Positions 6,517 to 11,048 of a stretch of DNA of 11,048 nucleotides are shown here, piece by piece. The stretch is taken from assembly GCA_031383405.1 (NCBI GenBank), contig JANMZO010000060.1, positions 1-11,048 on the forward strand, given 5' to 3'. The DNA is from JANMZO01 sp031383405 (GTDB taxonomy: Bacteria > Actinomycetota > Acidimicrobiia > Acidimicrobiales > JANYDT01). The position numbers and the translations under genes are program-made. The notes beneath the pieces were generated by a model that was given only the letters and a program-made list of their open reading frames with translations, had not been told where the DNA came from and searched no databases. The first letter of the stretch is position 1, and the number at the start of each line of letters is the position of its first letter.

Positions 6517-7854
6517 ATGATGCGTCGAATCGTCGCGGCGATTGGTCGCTCGTTGATCTCCCTGGGGGTGCTTCTCCTGCTGTTCGTCGCGTACCAACTC
6601 TGGGGTACGGGCATCGCGTACTCAAAGGCGCAGGACCGGGCCAAGAAGGACTTCCAGGAGCGGATGGGCACCAGTGGGATCCCGACCGCCGACGCCGCGG
6701 ACGAATTCGGTCCCGACCAACTCGGCGCCTTTGCGTTGCCGGTCGACACAATGCCGAATGAACTCACGGCGCTGGTGTCAACCACGACCGACACCACAGT
6801 TGCGGTCCGGGTCGGCCCGACCGTACCGCTCGTCCCTGTCGTGTCGACCGTACCGCTCGTCCCTGTCGTGTCGACCGTACCGCTCGTCCCTGTCGTGTCG
6901 ACCGTACCGCTCGTCCCTGTCGTGTCGACCATTCCGCCGGTGACCGTCACCACACTTCCGCAGGTCAGGGCGGGTCGTTCGAAGATGAAGCGTGTTCCTC
7001 CGGGCAAGGTGCTCGGTCGCCTGGTCATCCCACGGATGAAAAAGGACCTCGGTTTTGTGGAGGGAGCGGGAGTTGAAGACCTGAAGGGCGGGCCGGGTCA
7101 TTACGCGAAAACCCCGCTCCCGGGTGAGGAAGGCAACGTCGGAATCGCCTGTCACCGAACGACGTACGGTGCGCCATGTTTCAACCTGAACCTCTTGCGG
7201 CCGGGCGACCCGATCTTCTTCGAGACCGACTACGGCAAGTTCCGTTACGAGGTCGAGACCCACATGATCGTCGGGCCGAAGGACAAGAAGGTGCTGGCGC
7301 CCACCAAGGGAGAAAGCATCCTGACTCTGACGACCTGTCATCCGCAGTACAGCGCTGCTCAGCGGTACGTGGTGCGGGCCCGGCTGGTCGGCCCGGCCGT
7401 CGACGCCGACCTCTACTTCGAGCCGGAGCCGGTGATCACCGCTCCACCCACAACCCTGCCGCCGTCGACGAGCACAACAGCACTGGCCGGCGCGGTTGTC
7501 GATTCATCGATCGAGGACCCGACAGTTGGCGACCCCACCGCTGAATCCACCGTCGCTACGGAAACGTTGGTACCCGGTCTTCCCGTCGATCCGATAGGCC
7601 TGGAAGCCGAACGGGCGGGCAGCGGGAGGATCATCACCGTCGGCTGGTTCAGCGGCCACTCCAGCTTCTGGATGTCAACACTCCTGTGGGTCATGGTGTG
7701 CGCCGTCATTTGGATCGGGGCCTGGTTGACCGCTCGCCGTCGGCGCCTGATCGGCCAAGCGGTGATCTACGGGATCGGGTTCCTGGTGCTGTTCCTGCCC
7801 GCGCTCTACTTCTGCTTCGAGAACCTGGCCCACCTGCTGCCCGAAAACGTCTGA
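6517..7854 (+). CDS. Class E sortase with repeat stalk and extra C-terminal membrane helices
   Basis: Cysteine transpeptidase of the sortase superfamily, 445 residues, probably facing outward. Order: N-terminal membrane helix (about 11-30); a low-complexity stalk (about 80-150) with four identical copies of TVPLVPVVS (102-137); the sortase domain (about 163-300); a Pro/Thr-rich linker (about 304-350); two membrane helices (about 384-403 and 412-434). Catalytic residues: H213 in IACHRTTYGAP, C274 in LTLTTCHPQ and R283 in AQRYVV. The TLTTC and HRTTYGAP motifs indicate class E, which anchors or joins proteins at the actinobacterial surface. Odd points: Cys212 replaces the usual Gly before the catalytic His, and Cys221 is nearby. 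The two C-terminal helices are unusual for a sortase. No LPXTG-like substrate is encoded in the window, so its target is unknown. The ATG at 6520 is an alternative start. Confidence 0.9.
   Translation: MMRRIVAAIGRSLISLGVLLLLFVAYQLWGTGIAYSKAQDRAKKDFQERMGTSGIPTADAADEFGPDQLGAFALPVDTMPNELTALVSTTTDTTVAVRVGPTVPLVPVVSTVPLVPVVSTVPLVPVVSTVPLVPVVSTIPPVTVTTLPQVRAGRSKMKRVPPGKVLGRLVIPRMKKDLGFVEGAGVEDLKGGPGHYAKTPLPGEEGNVGIACHRTTYGAPCFNLNLLRPGDPIFFETDYGKFRYEVETHMIVGPKDKKVLAPTKGESILTLTTCHPQYSAAQRYVVRARLVGPAVDADLYFEPEPVITAPPTTLPPSTSTTALAGAVVDSSIEDPTVGDPTAESTVATETLVPGLPVDPIGLEAERAGSGRIITVGWFSGHSSFWMSTLLWVMVCAVIWIGAWLTARRRRLIGQAVIYGIGFLVLFLPALYFCFENLAHLLPENV
6820..6927 (+). repeat. Perfect 4 x 27-bp tandem repeat in the sortase gene
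   Basis: Four base-identical 27-bp units at 6820-6846, 6847-6873, 6874-6900 and 6901-6927, each encoding TVPLVPVVS in frame. The match breaks down right after 6930 (ACCATTCCG). Complete identity, including third codon positions, points to recent expansion and to probable length variation between strains. The protein effect is a change in stalk length between membrane and catalytic domain. Confidence 0.97.
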
Positions 7855-7940
7855 TACCGGCCCGTGGCCGACCGCGATGGTCTCGGAAATGCCTCGCCCT
7901 ACACAATGCCCGCCTTACACAATCACGACGAGAACGTCGG
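7855..7940. other. Intergenic space between convergent sortase and carrier-protein genes
   Basis: Holds a tight palindrome directly after the sortase stop, CGGCC-CGT-GGCCG (7858-7870), which could stop transcription but has no T-run. It also holds the outer copy of the duplicated carrier-protein 3' end (7916-7939) and a third short TACACAAT at 7900-7907. No further gene is seen. Confidence 0.4.
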
Positions 7941-7965
7941 CTACACAATCACGACGAGAACGTCG
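7916..7965 (-). repeat. 24-bp direct repeat: duplicated 3' end of the carrier-protein gene
   Basis: Two identical 24-base copies, 7916-7939 and 7942-7965, offset by 26 bases. On the minus strand the inner copy encodes the last codons (DVLVVIV) and the first two bases of the TAG stop. The outer copy repeats the same bases just past the stop and would end in TAA. Because the copied unit contains the stop, the protein is unchanged. A shorter piece of the motif (TACACAAT, plus strand) recurs at 7900-7907. Confidence 0.93.
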
Positions 7966-8153
7966 CCTTCTTGCACCTGATCGTCGGGTTTGACCCGGAC
8001 CTCGGTGATCGTGCCGGCCTTCGGTGCTTCGACGGGGATCTCCATCTTCATGGACTCGAGAATGACGAGAACGTCTCCCTCCGCCACGGATTGGCCGACT
8101 TCAGCCGGAACCTGCCATACGTTTGCGGTCATTTCTGCACGAACATCAGCCAT
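7941..8153 (-). CDS. Biotin/lipoyl carrier protein (TB7.3-like)
   Basis: Stand-alone biotinyl carrier domain of 70 residues. The hairpin with the attachment lysine is LESMKMEIPV, with K36 modified; E-S/A-M-K-M is the classical biotinylation site. The opening ADVRAEMTANVWQV and the overall layout closely resemble the 71-residue M. tuberculosis biotinylated protein TB7.3 (Rv3221c). Such proteins carry a biotin-bound carboxyl group, or serve a still undefined carboxylase, and act in the cytosol after modification by BirA. No carboxylase subunit or biotin ligase is in the window, so the partner enzyme is unknown. The ATG at 8151-8153 lacks a Shine-Dalgarno sequence and probably follows a leaderless promoter. 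It is transcribed divergently from the DUF5317 gene and convergently with the sortase. Confidence 0.93.
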   Translation of the reverse strand: MADVRAEMTANVWQVPAEVGQSVAEGDVLVILESMKMEIPVEAPKAGTITEVRVKPDDQVQEGDVLVVIV

Positions 8154-8160
8154 GGCGCAG

Positions 8161-8166
8161 AGGGTA
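8161..8166 (-). promoter_or_regulatory. Candidate leaderless -10 box of the carrier-protein gene
   Basis: TACCCT on the minus strand fits TAnnnT and ends seven bases before the ATG at 8151-8153. With no Shine-Dalgarno site present, a leaderless transcript starting at or next to the ATG is likely. No good -35 is seen. Confidence 0.4.
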
Positions 8167-8191
8167 CACGCACCACCGTCGGCGGACCCAT

Positions 8192-8204
8192 CCCCGCAGC
8201 GGGG
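8192..8204. repeat. Short hairpin between the divergent promoters
   Basis: CCCCG-CAG-CGGGG, a perfect 5-bp stem with a 3-base loop, in the 93-bp spacer between the carrier-protein gene and the DUF5317 gene. It lies between the two -10 candidates, where an operator would sit. GGCCTTGGCC follows at 8208-8217. Function unknown. Confidence 0.35.
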
Positions 8205-8210
8205 TGGGCC

Positions 8211-8246
8211 TTGGCCGGGGTGGCAGCGGGGAAGTACGGTAGGCGG
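8211..8246 (+). promoter_or_regulatory. Candidate leaderless promoter of the DUF5317 gene
   Basis: TTGGCC (8211-8216) and TACGGT (8235-8240) are 18 bases apart and resemble -35 and -10 boxes. The -10 box ends six bases before the GTG at 8247, the same distance as in the sortase gene. AGGCGG immediately before the GTG is too close for a normal ribosome site. Confidence 0.42.
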
Positions 8247-9254
8247 GTGCAGCTTGCGGTGATTTCGATTCTGGTCGGGGTGTTGTCCGGGTTCGCGGGC
8301 GGTGGTCGGTTCGCAAACGTGGGGTGGCGACGGATCCGGCTCATGGGTGTGCCGGTCATCGGGTTCTCGGCGGTCGTAGCCGGTCGTTTCATCTCAAGCG
8401 ACCTGGCGTTTTATGTCGGTCTGGCCGGAATGTGCTGTCTCGCCGTCTTTGCCATCGCCAATATCAAGGCGCTTTCGTGCATGTGGCTCGTGGCGCTCGG
8501 GTTGTGTCTCAACGTCGGTGTGACGGCGAACAACCACGGGATGCCCTACAGTCCCATCGCCCTGGCCACGGCCGGCGTGCGCCCCGCTTCCTACAACGAC
8601 ATCCCCAAGTCGACACCGATGAGCCATCCCGAGCGGCGAGGTGACCAGTTGCTGTTTCTGGCTGACATTGTTCCGGTCCAGCCTCTCCGGACGGTTGTGT
8701 CCTTCGGCGATATCCTGGTTGCGTTCGGTCTGGGTTGCGTCACAGCCACCGCGATGTGGGACCGTCGACCGCTACGGCTTCGCAATCCCCGCCATCTCAA
8801 GAAGGCAGGGACCGGGTCCGCTCCGGTGAAGACCCGTGCGAAGATGCGCACCGCTGGTTCTGCAGGCGCGCCTCTCGCCCGGAGGAGTGATGTCGTGGCT
8901 GACCGTCAGGTAGATCCGGGATCCGATGGAGATCGGTCAGCTGCCAGCTTCGCCCGGCCGGGGTCTCCCGCATTCCTCATCTCGGACGGCTTGAATCCCG
9001 ACGCTGACAACCGCACCCCCGCGTCAGTTTCGGACCCCCGGATGGCCGCCCGCTTGCGACTTCTCGAAATGACCGGCGACGCTTCGGTCCTGATCGACCT
9101 CACGGACGGTTTGGCCACGAATTTCGAAGACGTTGCGGCCGCCCACGTGGTTGGCGCCGCGCTGCGTCGCCATGCGCTCGATGAGCATCTCGTCGGACGG
9201 GCTTCGTCAGTGGATTTTTCATCGGAACCGGCAGTCGAAAACGAACCATCATGA
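8247..9254 (+). CDS. DUF5317 membrane protein with long C-terminal extension
   Basis: 335 residues from GTG at 8247. The first ~170 residues are hydrophobic, with about four to five helices, and carry the pattern I associate with DUF5317: VTANNHGMPYSPIAL (93-107; family-like 'N.lvi.aNgg.MPvsp'), a polar loop, DQLLFLADIVPV (133-144) and VVSFGDILVAFGL (150-162). The family is common in actinobacteria and Firmicutes, with no established function. Residues from about 171 to 335 are an extra, mostly polar tail (basic near 172-200, then Ser/Pro/Asp-rich) with one more ordered part (RMAARLRLLEMTGDAS, then DLATNFEDVAAAHVVGAALRR-like helix). The frame is open to 7686, but the upstream part lies on top of the carrier-protein gene and is not conserved-looking. 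The stop overlaps the next gene (ATGA). Confidence is higher for the gene than for the family name. Confidence 0.8.
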   Translation: MQLAVISILVGVLSGFAGGGRFANVGWRRIRLMGVPVIGFSAVVAGRFISSDLAFYVGLAGMCCLAVFAIANIKALSCMWLVALGLCLNVGVTANNHGMPYSPIALATAGVRPASYNDIPKSTPMSHPERRGDQLLFLADIVPVQPLRTVVSFGDILVAFGLGCVTATAMWDRRPLRLRNPRHLKKAGTGSAPVKTRAKMRTAGSAGAPLARRSDVVADRQVDPGSDGDRSAASFARPGSPAFLISDGLNPDADNRTPASVSDPRMAARLRLLEMTGDASVLIDLTDGLATNFEDVAAAHVVGAALRRHALDEHLVGRASSVDFSSEPAVENEPS

Positions 9255-9532
9255 CGAATATCTCTGATCCGGTACTGATTCGTCGGGCCCGAATCGCCCG
9301 ATTGGTGTCAATTGGACAACGGCTCGGCTACGGGCTGTTTCTCTTTGCCATTGCATTGTTTGCATACGCCCGCGTCACGAAGCCGACCGGCCTGGTGACC
9401 GGCCTCATCGTGTGGGCGATGGCGGTTGGATCGGTGGTCCTGGCTCCGGCCATCGTGTTCGGCTATGCGGTGAAGGCGGCCGAACGCGAAGACCGTGAGT
9501 TAGCTGCAAAAAAGAAGAAGGTCGGGGCCTGA
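9251..9532 (+). CDS. Small two-helix membrane protein of unknown function
   Basis: 93 residues, coupled to the DUF5317 gene by an ATGA overlap, so the two are probably co-expressed and may act together. A basic N-terminus (LIRRARIARLVSIGQRLGY) precedes two membrane helices (about 24-42 and 48-73), separated by a short polar loop (RVTKPTG). The C-terminus is charged: GYAVKAAEREDRELAAKKKK. The 'AIVFGYAVKAAEREDRE' ending looks like a conserved family motif in actinobacterial small membrane proteins, but I cannot name the family. No catalytic residues are apparent. A hairpin overlapping the stop codon ends the unit. Confidence 0.75.
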   Translation: MTNISDPVLIRRARIARLVSIGQRLGYGLFLFAIALFAYARVTKPTGLVTGLIVWAMAVGSVVLAPAIVFGYAVKAAEREDRELAAKKKKVGA

Positions 9533-9543
9533 TGCCCGGCCCC
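9524..9543 (+). terminator. Terminator-like hairpin at the end of the DUF5317 unit
   Basis: GGGGCC-N8-GGCCCC with perfect 6-bp arms, spanning the TGA of the small membrane gene and followed by only TT. The position fits a transcription end. The short T-tract makes a Rho-independent terminator less sure. Confidence 0.42.
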
Positions 9544-9580
9544 TTGGTCACGTGGTGGCCGCAGTCGAAGCCCGGCCACT

Positions 9581-9773
9581 GAGCGGAAAACGGCCACGAT
9601 ATTCACGTCAGCACGACGTCACCGCAAGGGACAAAAAGACGGATCCGAAAATGACGGGTACCAATTTTCACGTCCTCGAGACGTCCGTGCCACCGGACAC
9701 AAAGACTGAGCGGAAAATGGCGGGTACCAATTTTCACGTCCTCGAGACGTCCGTGCCACCGGACAAAAAAACT
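9581..9773. repeat. Array of ~66-bp intergenic repeats with conserved hairpins
   Basis: Three copies: a diverged copy 1 (9581 to about 9641) and two near-identical 66-bp copies (9642-9707, 9708-9773). Copies 2 and 3 differ only at the 5' edge, one base near 9654/9720 and the A-rich 3' edge. A hairpin with arms ACGTC/GACGT and a 5-base loop is kept in all three (9605-9619, 9670-9684, 9736-9750), although the loop changes from AGCAC in copy 1 to CTCGA in copies 2 and 3. Copies 2 and 3 also have GTCCG-N6-CGGAC (9683-9698, 9749-9764) and GAAAAT/ATTTTC arms. At the equivalent of the second hairpin, copy 1 has CC-GCAA-GG inside GTC/GAC. Each unit ends A-rich. The stretch after 9773 may be a very worn fourth copy. 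Confidence 0.85.
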
Positions 9774-9832
9774 GAGGTGTGAATGGCTCCGATTTCTCAT
9801 CCGAACACGAACGGCCTGACAAGCGATCGGAG

Positions 9833-9972
9833 CTAGCCCAAGTTGTTCGCCGGCTACTTCGACAATCTGGCGCTCGAGTGACTGCTTGCGAATAAGCGGG
9901 AAAACCCGCTCCCGGCGCCGGAAATCCCGCACAATCCCACCGCTTCAAACAGCGAAGCAGCAGTTGGGCTAG
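9833..9972. repeat. 140-bp segment bounded by 9-bp inverted repeats
   Basis: CTAGCCCAA (9833-9841) and TTGGGCTAG (9964-9972) are perfect inverted copies. The right arm contains the alcohol dehydrogenase stop codon. Inside lie several short hairpins. No target-site duplication is visible outside the arms, so this may be a large stem or chance as much as a small mobile element. Confidence 0.4.
9895..9910 (-). terminator. Hairpin, candidate terminator of the alcohol dehydrogenase gene
   Basis: AGCGGG-AAAA-CCCGCT on the plus strand. Read from the minus strand it is a perfect 6-bp stem with a TTTT loop, followed by TTATT, about 60 bases after the dehydrogenase stop. A second palindrome, CCGGCGCCGG (9912-9921), and GCTTC/GAAGC arms (about 9943-9959) lie between it and the gene. 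Confidence 0.5.
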
Positions 9973-11048
9973 TACACCACCATGCCGCGAATGTTCTTTC
10001 CGTCCCGCATGTCCTGGTAGCCCTCGTTGATGTCTTCGACCGGGTAGGTCTTGGTGATGAGTTCGTCGAGCTTGAGTTGCCCGGCCTGCCACAGCCCGAG
10101 CAGGCGTGGGATGTCGGCGCGGGGCGAGCCACCCCCGAACAGCGCACCGCGAACCTCCTTCTGGAAAAGGGTCAGTTCGAAGAGGCTCATCTTGACGTCC
10201 ATGCTCGCCATCGGGGCAACGGCGGTGATCACCATCCGGCCGCCCTTGGATATGAGCGACATGACCTGGGCCATGTGCTCGCCCTCGGCCACGCCAACCG
10301 TGTAGATCGCCTTATCGGCCATGACGCCGCGGGTGATCTGCTGGAGAAGCGGGAAGGCCTCGTCCATGCTCGAGACCGTGTGGGTGGCACCGAACTCCAT
10401 GGCTTTCTCGCGCTTGAATGCGACCGGGTCGACCGCGACGATGTTCTTCGCGCCCGCGGCCTTCGCCCCCTGGATCGCATTGGATCCAATACCCCCAGCG
10501 CCGATCACGACGACGGTGTCCCCCGGCTTGACCTCACCGGCATAGACAGCGGATCCCCAGCCGGTCGTCACGCCGCAGCCAACCAGCGACGCCTGTTGGA
10601 GGGGGATGTCGGAATCGATCTTGATGCAGCTCTCGACCTTGGCTACGAGGTGGGTGGCGAACGTGCCGAGTCCGGCCATCGTGTTGAGGCCGACACCCTC
10701 CCCGTTGTGAGCGCGAAATGTGCCGTCGCCGATGAGAATTGTGCCTCCGGCATCGCAGAGATTGGTCTTGCCGATGGCACACCAATGGCACTTTCCACAG
10801 CTGGCGATGAATCCGAACACCACGTGATCGCCCACCGCAAGGTCACGGACACCATCGCCGACAGCGATGATCTCACCCGCACCCTCATGCCCGCCGATCA
10901 TGGGCAGAGCCGAGGGCATATCTCCGGTGAGGATATGTTCATCGGAGTGGCACAGACCCGATGATGCCAACTTGACGAGCACCTCGCCGGGCCCCGGGTC
11001 GCTGACCTCGATCTCCTCCACCTTCCAAGGTCCTCCAACTTCGTAGAG
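9969..11048 (-). CDS. Zinc-containing alcohol dehydrogenase, NDMA-dependent type, 5' end outside the window
   Basis: Medium-chain zinc alcohol dehydrogenase. 359 codons are visible and the frame stays open to the right edge (LYEVGGPWK precedes a GTG at 11019-11021). Family members begin about here (M-K-T-K-A-A-like), so only a few residues are missing and the GTG is not the true start. Catalytic zinc ligands: the Cys in GLCHSDEH, the His in GGHEGAG, the Cys in VGCGVTTGWG. The structural zinc site is CGKCHWC plus the Cys of TNLC. The cofactor fold is VVIGAGGIGSNAIQGAK. Motifs VGCGVTTGWGSAV, VDPVAFKREKA, FGATHT and NEGYQDMRDGKNIRG match the actinobacterial NDMA-dependent (Rxyl_3153-like) group, which is thought to keep NAD(H) bound and use mycofactocin as electron acceptor. 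Mycothiol-dependent formaldehyde dehydrogenase is a related alternative. The alcohol substrate is unknown. Confidence 0.93.
   Translation of the reverse strand, partial: LYEVGGPWKVEEIEVSDPGPGEVLVKLASSGLCHSDEHILTGDMPSALPMIGGHEGAGEIIAVGDGVRDLAVGDHVVFGFIASCGKCHWCAIGKTNLCDAGGTILIGDGTFRAHNGEGVGLNTMAGLGTFATHLVAKVESCIKIDSDIPLQQASLVGCGVTTGWGSAVYAGEVKPGDTVVVIGAGGIGSNAIQGAKAAGAKNIVAVDPVAFKREKAMEFGATHTVSSMDEAFPLLQQITRGVMADKAIYTVGVAEGEHMAQVMSLISKGGRMVITAVAPMASMDVKMSLFELTLFQKEVRGALFGGGSPRADIPRLLGLWQAGQLKLDELITKTYPVEDINEGYQDMRDGKNIRGMVVY

Larger units (their letters stand above)
9533..9968. other. Non-genic stretch with structured repeats
   Basis: This 436-bp space between the small membrane gene and the convergent alcohol dehydrogenase holds the terminator-like hairpin, the 66-bp repeat array and the hairpin-rich 9833-9972 segment. 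An open frame (GTG at 9552 to 9782, 76 codons) crosses the array and would encode two GTNFHVLETSVPPD copies. It has no ribosome site, and copy 1 is out of frame with copies 2 and 3, so I do not accept it as a gene. Confidence 0.6.

Noticed and set aside
5972..6751. Long minus-strand open frame (about 259 codons) across ccmA, the spacer and the start of the sortase gene
   Set aside because: Arg/Pro/Ser-rich shadow of ccmA in another frame, with no recognisable domain.
6820..6927. Regular 27-bp repeats as a possible CRISPR array
   Set aside because: Units abut without spacers and encode an in-frame peptide repeat.
7858..7870. CGGCC-CGT-GGCCG after the sortase stop as a Rho-independent terminator
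   Set aside because: There is no T-tract on either strand next to the stem, so it is only noted in the intergenic entry.
7686..8246. Upstream extension of the DUF5317 frame
   Set aside because: It overlaps the sortase end and the whole carrier-protein gene on the opposite strand, and its product is low-complexity; the GTG at 8247 fits the family start and the promoter.
9581..9773. 66-bp repeats as a CRISPR array
   Set aside because: There are no unique spacers; the whole unit repeats, and the number of copies is small.
9552..9782. 76-codon open frame with a 22-residue repeat (GTNFHVLETSVPPD)
   Set aside because: GTG start without a ribosome site, first copy out of frame with the others, and a base composition unlike the neighbouring genes. 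A real repeat peptide is not excluded.
10784..10810. CGKCH in the alcohol dehydrogenase, which matches the CXXCH heme-attachment pattern next to a ccm operon
   Set aside because: It belongs to the CGKCHWC...C structural zinc site of a cytosolic dehydrogenase; there is no signal peptide.

Overview
The window looks chromosomal and actinobacterial, most likely Acidimicrobiia-like. That is an inference from gene content: a class E sortase, a stand-alone ~70-residue biotinyl carrier protein like mycobacterial TB7.3, a DUF5317 membrane protein, an NDMA-dependent-type alcohol dehydrogenase, high GC, frequent GTG/TTG starts, and TAnnnT boxes placed as in actinobacterial leaderless promoters. No phage, transposase, rRNA or tRNA gene is visible.

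Layout. (1) Positions 1-6372, minus strand: one tightly packed System I cytochrome c maturation operon, transcribed right to left as ccmA-ccmB-ccmC-ccmD-ccmE-ccmF-ccmG-ccmH, then a CcmI-like gene cut by the left edge. Most junctions are ATGA-type overlaps. ccmD is only 46 codons long. (2) 6373-6516: the divergent spacer between ccmA and the sortase gene, with an 18-bp inverted repeat. (3) 6517-7854, plus: a class E sortase with a perfect 4 x 27-bp in-frame repeat in its stalk and two extra C-terminal membrane helices. (4) 7941-8153, minus: the biotinyl/lipoyl carrier protein, whose 3' end has been duplicated in tandem just past its stop. (5) 8247-9532, plus: a DUF5317 protein with a long C-terminal extension, overlapping a small two-helix membrane protein. 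(6) 9533-9968: a non-genic stretch with a terminator-like hairpin, an array of ~66-bp repeats that keep the same hairpin arms, and a hairpin-rich segment bounded by 9-bp inverted repeats. (7) 9969 to the right edge, minus: a zinc alcohol dehydrogenase of the NDMA-dependent type, missing only its first few codons.

How the genes work together. CcmABCDE load heme onto the periplasmic chaperone CcmE (the ligand-type HDENY motif is intact) and release holo-CcmE. CcmG (WCPPC) and CcmH (KCPTC) keep apocytochrome CXXCH thiols reduced. CcmF with CcmH and the CcmI-like protein performs the ligation. No cytochrome gene is in the window, so the substrates lie elsewhere. The other genes have no evident pathway link to heme.

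The least explained parts are the 66-bp structured repeats at 9581-9773, the expanding stalk repeat of the sortase, and the duplicated 3' end of the carrier protein gene.
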